Source of the DNA: Nitrospira lenta
GTDB taxonomy: Bacteria; Nitrospirota; Nitrospiria; Nitrospirales; Nitrospiraceae
Assembly (NCBI RefSeq): GCF_900403705.1
Contig: NZ_OUNR01000012.1
Location: 62,001-126,000 of the forward strand
Direction of reading: 5' to 3'
DNA: 64,000 nt
Shown here: one piece after another, positions 53,739-62,584 of the stretch
How the letters are laid out: each line of letters opens with the position of its first letter
How positions within the stretch are numbered: position 1 is the first letter of the stretch
The notes under the pieces: generated by a model
What the model saw: the letters and a program-made list of their open reading frames with translations, nothing else
Told to the model about the DNA's origin: nothing
Database searches by the model: none
Made by a program: the position numbers and the translations under genes

Positions 53739-54163
53739 TACAACAATTCCTGTGAGGCCCGTTTCGATTTACTGTCGGACATCGGCTCATCGACAAAGAC
53801 CGCCCGCCGCCAGATGAGATACAGGGAAAACAGAAGGGTCGTAGCGATGAACCCCGAACGGACGACATGAAATCCGAAGGCGAGTTGATTCATCGTCTCG
53901 CTCACCATGCCGAACCCGGCATAGGCCAGACTCAACCCCCAGGCCCACGGGCGCAGCCAAAGAAACCCATACCCGATCAACAGATACACGGCAGGGGAGT
54001 GGAGTTTGATCAGGAACGAAGCCGGTCCCGTCACCGTGGCCCCGAACAGGTTGAGCGCAGCGGCGGGAAACCACGCCATGACGATCAGATCTATCGTGCC
54101 GACGATTAGGAAGAGCCCGCCCCATATTTTAATATCTACCCCGACCGGCGGTGCGTGACGCAT
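53738..54163 (-). CDS. four-helix membrane protein of unknown function
   Basis: A 141-aa protein with four predicted transmembrane helices (IWGGLFLIVGTIDLIVMAWF, AVYLLIGYGFLWL, PWAWGLSLAYAGFGMVSE, SGFIATTLLFSLYLIWR). A strong GGAGGGAGAG precedes the ATG. Its TAA overlaps the photolyase ATG by one base, so it is co-translated with it. The family is not recognised. Confidence 0.7.
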   Translation of the reverse strand: MRHAPPVGVDIKIWGGLFLIVGTIDLIVMAWFPAAALNLFGATVTGPASFLIKLHSPAVYLLIGYGFLWLRPWAWGLSLAYAGFGMVSETMNQLAFGFHVVRSGFIATTLLFSLYLIWRRAVFVDEPMSDSKSKRASQELL

Positions 54164-54172
54164 CTCTCCCTC

Positions 54173-54706
54173 CTACCGCATCCAGGCGGCCGGCATCCCC
54201 TGCCACCAGGTCTTCGGATTCGCGGCCCGCCACTGCGTCTGTTCCACCCAGAGACGATCCGACTCGGCCTTATCCAGCCGATTGGCCATCGCCGCACTGA
54301 CGTCGGACTGTTGCCGCACACCGGCCTGCATCATTTCCTTGGCCATGCGGGCCAGTCCTCCCGGAGGATCAACCAGGTCTTCGGTGGCGCGATAGGCCAG
54401 ATTCAGATAGAGATGCTCGACCGCTATCCACCGTTCTTCTTGAGACAGATATTCCACATAGGCATCAATCGCGTGATACACGTACGTGAGGTGGATGTAG
54501 TGGGCTGCCGACGGTGCCTCATCGATGGCTCGCTGACAGGCTTCGAGCGCACGGCGATAATCGCCGGCGGCCATGAAGAGATTTGACCTGGCTAAGGCAG
54601 GGTGAGTCGTGACGGCATTCACCTGTCCTGATTCAGCGGACGCCGTCCCGTGACCCAAGAAAAGCAGCAACGCAAACAGCGCCATGATCGTCCTGCGACA
54701 GCCCAT
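54173..54706 (-). CDS. exported TPR-like protein
   Basis: A 177-aa protein with a signal peptide (TIMALFALLLFLGHGTASAES). One TPR-like hairpin is visible (ARSNLFMAAGDYRRALEACQRAIDEAP), followed by helices. AGGAG lies 7 bases before the ATG at 54706. It sits in the run from the PDZ protein to the photolyase. Function unknown. Confidence 0.65.
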   Translation of the reverse strand: MGCRRTIMALFALLLFLGHGTASAESGQVNAVTTHPALARSNLFMAAGDYRRALEACQRAIDEAPSAAHYIHLTYVYHAIDAYVEYLSQEERWIAVEHLYLNLAYRATEDLVDPPGGLARMAKEMMQAGVRQQSDVSAAMANRLDKAESDRLWVEQTQWRAANPKTWWQGMPAAWMR

Positions 54707-54715
54707 GATCGACTC

Positions 54716-55168
54716 CTATTTTGATGGACCGCCGTGCGATCCGACCGGGCCCTTCGGCAGTTTGTCACCGGCGACGCGGGTAATCGACAACTCCCGCAGG
54801 CCTCCCTCGCTCTTCACGCCCAGCTTGACCGCGGTCCCGACGGTGCCACGAATCATCTTCACGACCTGCTCATAGCTTTTGCCCGCCGTGGCCGTGCCAT
54901 CCACCGTCACAATCTCGTCTCCATGCGCCAGCCCCGCCTGATGGGCCGGACCTTCCGGATGCACCATCCCGACATAGAGCACCGCCGGATCGCCGATCCG
55001 CTCAGCCCCGACCTGCAACGAAACGCCGATAACACCGTTCGGCAATGCCGCTTCGTCGCCATGGGCATACGGAGATGGCGGCGCCGGGCTGTCCGCCGCG
55101 CGCACCTCCATGCTGCACAACACCCCCAGCATCACACAACCAGCCAAATAGGCAGCTCTCATGTTCAT
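54716..55168 (-). CDS. exported PDZ-domain protein
   Basis: A 150-aa protein with a signal peptide (LAGCVMLGVLCSMEVRA) and a single PDZ domain (GVIGVSLQVG, VHPEGPAHQAGLAHGDEIVTVDGTATAGKSYEQVVKMIRG). It has no protease domain, so it is likely an adaptor in the envelope. A possible Cys in LAGC is followed by a further hydrophobic stretch, so a lipoprotein is unlikely. GGAGGG precedes the ATG at 55168. It is the first gene of the minus-strand run that ends at pyrE. Confidence 0.75.
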   Translation of the reverse strand: MNMRAAYLAGCVMLGVLCSMEVRAADSPAPPSPYAHGDEAALPNGVIGVSLQVGAERIGDPAVLYVGMVHPEGPAHQAGLAHGDEIVTVDGTATAGKSYEQVVKMIRGTVGTAVKLGVKSEGGLRELSITRVAGDKLPKGPVGSHGGPSK

Positions 55169-55367
55169 GTTGTCCCTCCTTCGCCTGACGACGACTCTTT
55201 CGGCACAGGATCTTGCCGCTCGCTCCTCGTCAAGATACTAACCGATTTCACGTTCATGTTGATCTTCAGCAATCGCGACGTGACAGGCAAATAGGAAACA
55301 CCACTCATCCGAGTGAGCGAGTGAGCAGATGAGCAATTCAGCTGATGCGTAATCTGAAGTGAAGATA

Positions 55368-55453
55368 TGGTGCCGAAGGCGGGAGTTGAACCCGCATGAC
55401 CTTGCGATCGCTGGTACCTGAAACCAGTGTGTCTGCCATTCCACCACTTCGGC
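55368..55453 (-). tRNA. tRNA-Leu(CAG)
   Basis: Read on the minus strand: acceptor GCCGAAG/CTTCGGC, anticodon stem CTGGT/ACCAG around loop TTCAGGT (anticodon CAG), a long variable arm, GGTTCAACTCC T-arm and encoded CCA (55368-55370). It reads CUG leucine codons. Its acceptor stem is identical to that of tRNA-Leu(GAG). Confidence 0.93.
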
Positions 55454-55472
55454 AAGAAGGGTCGAGGGGGGG

Positions 55473-55502
55473 ATTATCCTGAATTCACGCTACCGGCGTC
55501 AA
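55473..55502 (-). promoter_or_regulatory. sigma70-type promoter for tRNA-Leu(CAG)
   Basis: On the minus strand TTGACG (55497-55502), an 18-base spacer and GATAAT (55473-55478) lie about 20 bases before the tRNA. Confidence 0.6.
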
Positions 55503-55520
55503 GCAACTATATGCGCCGCC

Positions 55521-56981
55521 TTAAAAGACCGCCGGGGATTCGATCCCGGGGATGGCCCAGCCTTCTCGTGCGGCAAGATCGCGAGGATCCCCACTGAGCA
55601 CAATGCGCTCGCGCACCAACCCTGCGGCCGCCAGCAGCATCGTGGAATCGATGTGCGGCGCGTCTTCGACGATGAGGACATCGAACCGCACACGCGCAAA
55701 CAACGGGTCACTGGCAATCCGCGCGGGCGTTGAGATCACCAGGCGGCGATTCTGGATAAAGGCTTGTCGGTTGGTATTTTCTTCCGCCGCCAAGAGTTCG
55801 CGAATTTTCTTCGTCCCGCCCAATTTCGTGATGGCCTCTTTGAGGTCGTCAAATTCCGGTCGCAAATCTTTCGGGACTGCCGCCTCAGGAACCAATTCGT
55901 CGATACGCACCTTGGCGATCTCCAGCTCCTTGGTCAGTTCACCGATCTGCTGTTCGTAGAGCACTCGATATTGCTGAAGCGATTCGACATTCTTCCCGAC
56001 AGTCTGCATGCCGATCCGACGCCAGAGGGGGAGATTTTCATACTCCGTCAGAATCGCCGTGACATCCTTGATCTTCGCCTGTAGCTCGCTCAACTGAGTC
56101 AGCAGCCTCCACTCCAGCAAACGGACTTCATCCAGATCCTTCTGTTTCTGCCCTTTGTAGGCCAGCAGGGGAGTCAATTCGCGAAACCGGTCATACTTTC
56201 GCCGAAGCGAGGCTTTATCTGCCCTGGACTTGGCATAAAACTGATGCATCTGCGCTTCAAATCCGAGTTCATGGATGGAAATTCCGCTCGTGTGAGAGAC
56301 GATACTCATCTCGTAGCGACTGATCCACGTCTTGTAGGTCAATCCGCTGGCTTTCATGGCTTTCGCGATCACCCCGGCCATCTCATCCGATGAGCGATGA
56401 TCCGGACCAATGAGTAAAATCCGTTTGTTCGCGCGAATCAGTTCAAGCACGAGTGTGGCGATCTTCTGACGACGCGACGTCTGATCGTCGAGCCACACCG
56501 TGGTCAAGATCGTTGAGGAACCGAGGGCGGCTTGGCTGGGATCACCTGACGACATCAAGAGCGGCACTAGGCGCTCCGACGGACCAAGATTGTACGCATC
56601 CGCCTGGCTGACCATGTCTCGCAGCCGCGTCGCGATGGTCCCAAGATGCCCGGCGCGGTCAGGAATGAGCGTCGCGGAAGGAACGGAGACTCCGATAGCA
56701 TCCACCGCTTGCACCAACGCCACTTGGCCTTGGCAGCTCAGCACCACCCCCTCAGTCGCTTCAATTTCGTCTCCAGGAACGATCGACAGGGGAAGATCGA
56801 TCGGCAGAAGACATCCCGCCGGGAGAGTGAATTCATACACGTGGAGGCCTCCCACGGTATGAACCAGCCGTCCCTTGGTCACCACTATAGGAATGTCTAG
56901 CCCGGCGTCGTTCGCTTGCAGGACCTCTCGATCCAGGCTGGCAGCACACATTTCCAAACAGGCTCTGGCAGTTACCTGCAT
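55521..56981 (-). CDS. degenerate SF1-helicase-like (AAA_11-type) protein
   Basis: A 486-aa protein. The first 110 residues are a beta-rich N-domain. Residues about 155-205 align with the start of an SF1 UPF1-like ATPase (IATLVLELIRANKRILLIGPDHRSSDEM), but the Walker A (GPPGTGKT) position reads VWLDDQTSRRQ. A long coiled coil (about 245-370) follows, as in the insert of AAA_11 proteins, and then FDVLIVEDAPHID...IVLSGDPRDL (434-467), where DEAS-type Walker B has become EDAP. The second helicase lobe is missing. It looks like a pseudo-ATPase kept for binding. The ATG at 56981 has AGAGGAG upstream. Confidence 0.65.
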   Translation of the reverse strand: MQVTARACLEMCAASLDREVLQANDAGLDIPIVVTKGRLVHTVGGLHVYEFTLPAGCLLPIDLPLSIVPGDEIEATEGVVLSCQGQVALVQAVDAIGVSVPSATLIPDRAGHLGTIATRLRDMVSQADAYNLGPSERLVPLLMSSGDPSQAALGSSTILTTVWLDDQTSRRQKIATLVLELIRANKRILLIGPDHRSSDEMAGVIAKAMKASGLTYKTWISRYEMSIVSHTSGISIHELGFEAQMHQFYAKSRADKASLRRKYDRFRELTPLLAYKGQKQKDLDEVRLLEWRLLTQLSELQAKIKDVTAILTEYENLPLWRRIGMQTVGKNVESLQQYRVLYEQQIGELTKELEIAKVRIDELVPEAAVPKDLRPEFDDLKEAITKLGGTKKIRELLAAEENTNRQAFIQNRRLVISTPARIASDPLFARVRFDVLIVEDAPHIDSTMLLAAAGLVRERIVLSGDPRDLAAREGWAIPGIESPAVF

Positions 56982-57078
56982 CTCGCTCCTCTCATCCTCA
57001 TCGATCGGTGGGCCATGATATAGGGGCTCGTCGGCGCCTGTCCAGGCCGCCAACACGACCCGAAAAATGATGAGAGAA

Positions 57079-57108
57079 TTGACTTTTCAACCTGATCCCT
57101 CGTATTCT
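57079..57108 (+). promoter_or_regulatory. sigma70-type promoter for rplI
   Basis: TTGACT (57079-57084), 18 bases, TATTCT (57103-57108), about 31 bases before the rplI ATG. It probably drives rplI, glyA and nrdR together. Confidence 0.5.
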
Positions 57109-57139
57109 CACTTCCTTTCCAACAGAAGGAGTTAGGGGC

Positions 57140-57610
57140 ATGAAAGTCATTTTGCAAGAAACGATGGATGGGGTCGGCCATCTCGGCGATCTGCTCGATG
57201 TTCGAGACGGGTTTGCCAGAAATTTCCTGTTGCCTCGCAAGAAAGCTGTATTGGCCAACAGCCGCAGCATCAAGGCATTCGAGCATGTGAAGCGGGTCGC
57301 GGCGGAGAAGGCGAAGAAAGAGAAGCTCGAAATTGAAGTGCACGCCAAGAACGTGTCTGCCGTCACCCTCACCATTGAGGCACAAGTCGGAAAAGACGAC
57401 AAGATGTTCGGATCTGTGACATCCAAAGACTTAGCCGAAGCCTTGGCCGTACAAGGGTTTACCATTGATCGGCGCAAGATCCAGCTGGCGCAACCGATTA
57501 AGGAACTGGGCACGATCACAGTCCCGATCAAGATGCCGCGTGAGGTGACCGCCACCGTGACCGTCCGTGTGGTCAAGAAACAAGAACCGGAAGCTGCTGC
57601 TGAAGCATAA
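57140..57610 (+). CDS. rplI: 50S ribosomal protein L9
   Basis: A 156-aa protein matching L9: the N-terminal rRNA-binding domain ([35 protein letters not shown], read in order), a long connecting helix ([15 protein letters not shown]) and the C-terminal domain ([19 protein letters not shown]). AAGGAG precedes the ATG. The usual rpsF-rpsR partners are not upstream. Confidence 0.97.
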   Translation: MKVILQETMDGVGHLGDLLDVRDGFARNFLLPRKKAVLANSRSIKAFEHVKRVAAEKAKKEKLEIEVHAKNVSAVTLTIEAQVGKDDKMFGSVTSKDLAEALAVQGFTIDRRKIQLAQPIKELGTITVPIKMPREVTATVTVRVVKKQEPEAAAEA

Positions 57611-57633
57611 CGGGAATACACCGTGGAGGGGTG

Positions 57634-58896
57634 ATGCGCGACGCGATCGGGTCACTAGACGCTCTCAAATCAACTGATCTGGATGTCTATGCCGCGATTG
57701 AAGCGGAAGAGACCCGCCAACGTGACAAACTCTTGTTGATCGCGTCGGAGAACTTTGCCAGCCCCGCAGTCTTGGCTGCCCAAGGCAGCTTGATGACCAA
57801 CAAGTACGCCGAGGGTTATCCCGGCAAGCGCTACTACGGCGGATGCGAGCATGTCGACACCGTCGAAGCACTGGCGATTCAGCGGGCCAAAGAGCTCTTC
57901 GGTGCGGACCATGTCAACGTTCAGCCGCACTCCGGCTCATCGGCGAACATGGCCGCCTACCTGGCGGTACTCAAGCCCGGCGACACCATCCTGGGGATGG
58001 ACCTTGCCCATGGCGGCCACCTGACGCACGGCAGTAAGGTGAGCTTCTCGGGAATGATATTCAAGGCCTTCGCCTACGGAGTGGATCGCCAGACCGAGAC
58101 GATTGACTATGACGCCGTACAAAAACTGGCGGACGAATGTCGGCCGCGAATGCTCGTCGTCGGTGCGAGTGCGTATGCCCGCATCCTCGACTTTCCTCGC
58201 TTCCAACAGATCGCCAAATCGGTCGGCGCCTATCTCATGGTGGATATCGCCCATATCGCCGGACTGATCGCAGCCGGACTCCATCCCAGCCCGGTCCCCT
58301 TCGCCGACTTCGTCACGACGACCACCCACAAGACCCTCCGCGGTCCTCGTGCCGGTATCGTGATGTGCAAAGCCGAGCACGCCAAGGCCGTCGACAAGAT
58401 TATCTTCCCGGGACTTCAGGGTGGACCGTTGATGCATGTGATCGCGGCGAAAGCCGTGGCCTTCAAAGAAGCCTTGTCGCCCTCCTTTAAGCGCTATCAA
58501 CAGCAGGTGATTGCGAATGCTCGTGCGCTCGCACAAGGGCTCGTCGACCGCGGCTACAAGATTGTCTCCGGTGGAACCGACACCCATCTGTTCCTGGTGA
58601 ACCTCACCAACAAGGGCATTACGGGGAAAGAGGCCGATGCCGCGCTCGACGCCGCAGGCATCATCGTCAATAAAAATGCCGTTCCCTATGACGAAAAGCC
58701 CCCGTCCGTGGCCAGCGGCATTCGGCTCGGCACGCCGATCGTCTCCACGCGCGGCATGCGAGAGGCGGACATGAAGGAAATCGTGGCTCTCATCGACCGC
58801 GTCCTGCAGCACCGCCACGATGCCGCCGTCCTGGAAGAGGTCCGCGCCCAAGCGAAGGCGCTGTGCAACCGCTTCCCTATTTTCCACTCCTACTAG
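57634..58896 (+). CDS. glyA: serine hydroxymethyltransferase
   Basis: A 420-aa PLP enzyme that interconverts serine and glycine with tetrahydrofolate, supplying one-carbon units. The PLP lysine is in [39 protein letters not shown] and [13 protein letters not shown] are family motifs. The ATG at 57634 is 4 bases after GGAGG; GTG at 57631 is less likely. It follows rplI by 23 bases. Confidence 0.97.
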   Translation: MRDAIGSLDALKSTDLDVYAAIEAEETRQRDKLLLIASENFASPAVLAAQGSLMTNKYAEGYPGKRYYGGCEHVDTVEALAIQRAKELFGADHVNVQPHSGSSANMAAYLAVLKPGDTILGMDLAHGGHLTHGSKVSFSGMIFKAFAYGVDRQTETIDYDAVQKLADECRPRMLVVGASAYARILDFPRFQQIAKSVGAYLMVDIAHIAGLIAAGLHPSPVPFADFVTTTTHKTLRGPRAGIVMCKAEHAKAVDKIIFPGLQGGPLMHVIAAKAVAFKEALSPSFKRYQQQVIANARALAQGLVDRGYKIVSGGTDTHLFLVNLTNKGITGKEADAALDAAGIIVNKNAVPYDEKPPSVASGIRLGTPIVSTRGMREADMKEIVALIDRVLQHRHDAAVLEEVRAQAKALCNRFPIFHSY

Positions 58897-58926
58897 CCCA
58901 CAGGCATAAGGGCAGGGTCGCCACCA

Positions 58927-59391
58927 GTGAAATGTCCGTTCTGCGACGAACTCGAAGACAAGGTGGTGGACTCGCGTATGGCCAAGGAAGGCGAGGTCAT
59001 TCGCCGGCGCCGCGAATGCCTTGGCTGTAAACGGCGCTATACCACCTACGAGCGGGTTGAAGAAATTCTCCCGGTGGTCGTGAAGAAAGACGGGCGGCGC
59101 GAATCGTTCGACCGCGCGAAAATCTTGTCCGGCCTTAAAAAAGCCTGCGAGAAGAGACCCATCAGCACGGCGACGATCGAGGACGTCACGGATCGCATCG
59201 AGAAACGGATCCAGGAGATGGGCGAAAGTGAAATTGAAAGTCGGGTCGTCGGCGAAGAAGTCATGAAGGAGTTACACCAACTCGACCAGGTTGCCTATGT
59301 CCGGTTCGCGTCGGTCTATCGCGAATTCAAGGACATTGATCAGTTCATGGACGAACTCAAATCCCTGGCTCAGCAGCGTCGGGAGCGGTGA
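58927..59391 (+). CDS. nrdR: transcriptional repressor NrdR
   Basis: A 154-aa regulator of ribonucleotide reductase genes. The N-terminal zinc ribbon has CPFC...CLGC, followed by [11 protein letters not shown], and the ATP-cone domain ([26 protein letters not shown]) follows. It senses ATP/dATP and binds NrdR boxes. It starts with GTG (58927), 30 bases after glyA, a common arrangement. Confidence 0.97.
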   Translation: MKCPFCDELEDKVVDSRMAKEGEVIRRRRECLGCKRRYTTYERVEEILPVVVKKDGRRESFDRAKILSGLKKACEKRPISTATIEDVTDRIEKRIQEMGESEIESRVVGEEVMKELHQLDQVAYVRFASVYREFKDIDQFMDELKSLAQQRRER

Positions 59392-59502
59392 CGGCAGACT
59401 CCTCATCCCCTCGCTCTGTTTCTTCTCCTTCATCTCTCTTCCTTCGATTTTTCAGCTCAGCCATCAATTGCACCCCGGCAACCAACACTGGTTCATAGAG
59501 CC

Positions 59503-60612
59503 ATGGCACCGACGAAACATCGCTCCACCAAAGTCCGCAGTAAGTCGCCGAAGGTCGGCGCCACCAATGTCGCTATTATCGGCGCCGGGCGTGGCGGAAC
59601 CGCGCTCATGGAGATTTTCGCCAACGATCCGCTCGTCCAGATCGTGGGAATAGCCGAAGTCAACACGCAGGCACCCGGTGTCACCCTCGCAAAACAACTC
59701 CAAATCCCCGTGACGCGTAACTATCGTAAGCTCTTAGCGATGGAGCGGGTAGACCTTATTATTGATGTATCCGGCGATGCTGAGGTCTGGCAATTCCTCC
59801 AGGACTTTCACCGGATGGGCGTCACCATCATCGGCGGAGCCAGTGCCAAGTTCATGTGGGAGCTCATCGGCGCGCGCATCCGTGCCACTGCAGAAATTGA
59901 GAACACGCTCAATAAGTATCAGTCTCTCTACCGGCTGTATGTCAAAGAAACCGGCGCGGCGGTCACTGAAGAACGAACACGCATCGCTTGCGAGATCCAT
60001 GATGGCCTTGTCCAGAGCCTCGCCGGCGTCAATTTCAAGCTCGATTTATGCCAGGAACTGGTACGCAAGAACCCGAAAGCAAGTCTCGCCACGATCAAGG
60101 AAAGCAAGGCCCAGCTGAAACTCGCCATCCAAGAAGCCCGGCAAGTCATTTTCAATTTGCGGCCCCTCCATTATGACAAAATGGAGCTGATTCCCGCGCT
60201 GACCAATTACCTCAAGTCTTACGAAACGCAAGCTCGCATCAAAGCGCAGTTCACCGTGACCGGGGATGAACAAATCCTGTTTCCCCGGACGAAGATCTTC
60301 CTGTTCCGGATTATTCAGGAAGCCTTAAGCAATGTCCAAAAACACGCGAAGGCCGATCGTGTCTCCATCAAATTGGAGATCAACCTCGAGATGCTGCGCG
60401 TGACCATTTCAGACAATGGCATCGGCTTTGATATGGACGCCGTGCTGCGCGACCCGGATAAATGGGACCACTTTGGCATTCGAGGCATCATTGAGCGTGC
60501 CAAACTCGTCGGCGGAGAGGGACACATCGATTCCAAGCAGGGGCGAGGCACGACGATCACCGTCGAAGTCCCCCTCATGAATAAGGAGACTAGTGAACAT
60601 GGACAAAATTAA
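59503..60612 (+). CDS. Rossmann-fold sensor histidine kinase (HisKA_3)
   Basis: A 369-aa soluble kinase. Residues about 20-130 are a dinucleotide-binding Rossmann domain: NVAIIGAGRGGTALMEIF with GxGxxG at 27-32, acidic Glu52 at the end of the second strand (VGIAEVN), which favours NAD over NADP, then VDLIIDVSG and VTIIGGASAKFMWEL. A coiled helix leads to HisKA_3 with phospho-acceptor His166 (CEIHDGLVQSLAGV) and a HATPase_c (EALSNVQKHAKA, DNGIGFDM, GIRGIIERA). There is no PAS, GAF or membrane part. It overlaps the next regulator gene. A Rossmann domain as the only sensor suggests it reads the NAD(H) state or a nucleotide, which is inference. Confidence 0.88.
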   Translation: MAPTKHRSTKVRSKSPKVGATNVAIIGAGRGGTALMEIFANDPLVQIVGIAEVNTQAPGVTLAKQLQIPVTRNYRKLLAMERVDLIIDVSGDAEVWQFLQDFHRMGVTIIGGASAKFMWELIGARIRATAEIENTLNKYQSLYRLYVKETGAAVTEERTRIACEIHDGLVQSLAGVNFKLDLCQELVRKNPKASLATIKESKAQLKLAIQEARQVIFNLRPLHYDKMELIPALTNYLKSYETQARIKAQFTVTGDEQILFPRTKIFLFRIIQEALSNVQKHAKADRVSIKLEINLEMLRVTISDNGIGFDMDAVLRDPDKWDHFGIRGIIERAKLVGGEGHIDSKQGRGTTITVEVPLMNKETSEHGQN

Positions 60613-61270
60613 AGTCCTCATTGCCGATGACCATCGCGTTGTTCGAGAAGGACTGGCCGCCATTCTCAAAACCAAAGAAGATCTCCATATCGTAGGAGAA
60701 GCCCAGGATGGAATGGAAGCCGTCGAAAAGGCCAAGGCTCTGGTTCCCGATGTCATTCTTATGGACGTCAGCATGCCTCGTATGGGGGGCGTCGAAGCCA
60801 CGAGGCAAATCAAACGCGAGTTCCCTCATATCGGAATCGTCGCGCTGACGATGTATGAAGAACAGCAGTACATCTTCGATCTCGTTCGGGCCGGTGCCAC
60901 CGGTTACTTGCTGAAAGATTCCGAATCTTCCCAAATCGTCGCGGCAATTCGCGCAATTTATCGAGGCGAATCGTTGATTCACCCGTCAGTCGCCAGCAAG
61001 ATTCTTGCTGAATTTTCCCTCATGGCTCAGAAGAAAGGGAAAAAGCCGGGGTGGGTGGAACATGACCTCACCGAACGTGAAATCACGGTTCTCCGGTTAG
61101 TGGCTGACGGAAAAACCAACAAAGAGATCGCAAACGCATTGGACCTCAGCGAAAAAACCGTAAAAAATCACGTGCGCAACATTTTCCACAAACTACAGGT
61201 CTATGACCGAACCCAGGCGGCCATCCTCGCAATCCGGAAAGGGCTAATTGAACTGGACCCACGACCCTGA
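60599..61270 (+). CDS. NarL/FixJ-family response regulator
   Basis: A 223-aa regulator: receiver (VLIADDHRVVREGL, phospho-acceptor Asp in VILMDVSMPRMGG, Lys in YLLKDSES) and LuxR-type HTH (LTEREITVLRLVADGKTNKEIANALDLSEKTVKNHVRNIFHKL). It is the partner of the Rossmann-fold kinase, whose gene it overlaps by 14 bases. Starts are ATG 60599 (10 bases after AGGAG) or GTG 60593. Confidence 0.93.
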   Translation: MDKIKVLIADDHRVVREGLAAILKTKEDLHIVGEAQDGMEAVEKAKALVPDVILMDVSMPRMGGVEATRQIKREFPHIGIVALTMYEEQQYIFDLVRAGATGYLLKDSESSQIVAAIRAIYRGESLIHPSVASKILAEFSLMAQKKGKKPGWVEHDLTEREITVLRLVADGKTNKEIANALDLSEKTVKNHVRNIFHKLQVYDRTQAAILAIRKGLIELDPRP

Positions 61271-61416
61271 ACAAGCGCAAGGCGACCGTTACAGATGTAT
61301 TTTTGAAAATCCACAGTTGTATTTTTTTTACAACACATTGCAAACAGCCCAAAGTCAAATTTAAATAAACATATCAATATTTTACAATATATTCGTCATG
61401 GCAAGCCTCTTGCTAA
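61271..61416. other. AT-rich intergenic region with inverted repeat
   Basis: This region is much richer in A+T than its neighbours. TTGTA and TACAA flank a T-run near 61316-61332, which could act as a weak bidirectional terminator. TACAAT at 61383-61388 is a candidate -10 for lpxC. Confidence 0.4.
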
Positions 61417-62379
61417 ATGACAACTCGTCATTTGAATTTGGAGGCCATCGTGAGGAATCAGCAAACTCTAGCCGCTCCGATTACCTGCTCTGGCATTGGA
61501 CTTCACTCAGGCCAGCCAGTAACTATTACGCTCAGACCAGCGCCTACAAATACGGGTGTCGTCTTCGTGAATCGGAATGGAAAGTCAGGAGCCTCCCTCC
61601 CAGCATCTATCGAACATTTGGTGCCGACCGAACTATGCACCGCGATTAACGGCAATGGCTTTCAGGTTAAGACCATTGAGCATGTACTAGCCGCCCTCTC
61701 AGGACTGGGAGTCGATAACGTATACATTGATGTCACGGCTGGCGAAATTCCCGTCATGGACGGCAGCGCCGTGCCGTTTGTCAGACTGATCAATTCCGTA
61801 GGCCTGACTTTACAATCGCGCCGCCAGCCCTACTTAAAAATCATGGCCCCGATTGAAGTCTGCGACGGCCAAAAGCGTGTGCGCATCGAACCGTCATCGA
61901 CGCCCAAAATCACGTACACCATTCACTACAATCATCCGATGATTAAGACGCAGGTCTATACGCACGACTGCTCTGCGGCCACCTTCGAACATGACATTGC
62001 AGAAGCCCGCACATTCGGATTCATGCACGAAGTACAAGCCCTCTGGGCACGTGGCCTCGGACAAGGCGGAAGCCTCGAGAATACCGTGGTCCTCTCAGAG
62101 AACGGAATCATGAATGAGTCCGGCCTTCGCTTCTCAAACGAATTCGTTCGCCACAAGGTCCTGGATCTTATTGGAGATTTCTCGCTTCTTGGCATGCCTT
62201 TCATCGGCCACCTCATTGCCGAACGGTCAGGGCATGCGCTCCACACTCGTCTTGTCGAGCAAATCTTGGAACAGCCTGAAAAATGGATTCTGCTCAATAC
62301 AGAGTCCGCTTCCGCTGAATCCAGGAAGTCGCTTCCGATCAGCCGGTCACAGCCAGCCGTCGCGCTTCAGGCCTCGTAA
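61417..62379 (+). CDS. lpxC: UDP-3-O-acyl-N-acetylglucosamine deacetylase
   Basis: A 320-aa zinc enzyme that commits to lipid A synthesis by deacetylating UDP-3-O-acyl-GlcNAc. The zinc ligands lie in KTIEHVLAAL (His) and EFVRHKVLDLIGDFSLLG (His and Asp); DGSAVPFV and ITCSGIGLHSG are also family motifs. It shows that the organism makes LPS. No strong ribosome binding site is visible before the ATG at 61417. Confidence 0.96.
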   Translation: MTTRHLNLEAIVRNQQTLAAPITCSGIGLHSGQPVTITLRPAPTNTGVVFVNRNGKSGASLPASIEHLVPTELCTAINGNGFQVKTIEHVLAALSGLGVDNVYIDVTAGEIPVMDGSAVPFVRLINSVGLTLQSRRQPYLKIMAPIEVCDGQKRVRIEPSSTPKITYTIHYNHPMIKTQVYTHDCSAATFEHDIAEARTFGFMHEVQALWARGLGQGGSLENTVVLSENGIMNESGLRFSNEFVRHKVLDLIGDFSLLGMPFIGHLIAERSGHALHTRLVEQILEQPEKWILLNTESASAESRKSLPISRSQPAVALQAS

Positions 62380-62459
62380 CTATTCGTCAAGATTTGAAAT
62401 TGATTGCGTAGGAAGTGGATGGGCTTGCTGCGCCTTCACAAGGCGTAATCATGAGTAAA

Positions 62460-62489
62460 CGCCGAGAGTGAGTGGCCTCACCCCCGGCG
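62460..62489 (-). terminator. hairpin, terminator-like
   Basis: 13-base arms (62460-62472 and 62477-62489) pair at 11 of 13 positions around a TGGC loop. It lies 16 bases beyond the stop of the Lys-rich minigene on the minus strand and is followed there by TTTACTC, so a weak intrinsic terminator is likely. Confidence 0.5.
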
Positions 62490-62505
62490 AGTCGTACTCG
62501 GCAGG

Positions 62506-62547
62506 TTACTTCTTCTTCTTCTTTGCTGCTGCTTTCTTCGTTGCCAA
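62506..62547 (-). CDS. possible Lys-rich minigene (13 aa)
   Basis: Read on the minus strand from a TTG at 62547: MATKKAAAKKKKK then TAA. A strong purine-rich GGGAGG site lies about 10 bases upstream (a GTG at 62556 is closer). It sits between the HARE-HTH gene, 37 bases upstream, and a terminator-like hairpin. The peptide looks like a truncated H1-type tail. It may instead be the decayed end of a longer gene or a simple codon repeat. Confidence 0.3.
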   Translation of the reverse strand: MATKKAAAKKKKK

Positions 62548-62584
62548 GAGTCTCACCCCCCTCCCTTTGAAGAAATACGATGCC

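Noticed and set aside
55165-55455. Minus-strand ORF of 96 codons
   Set aside because: It reads through tRNA-Leu(CAG) on the same strand and has the usual tRNA-derived peptide (WNGRHTGF).
61398-61649. Plus-strand ORF starting before lpxC
   Set aside because: Out of frame with lpxC and overlapping it; lpxC is the clear gene.
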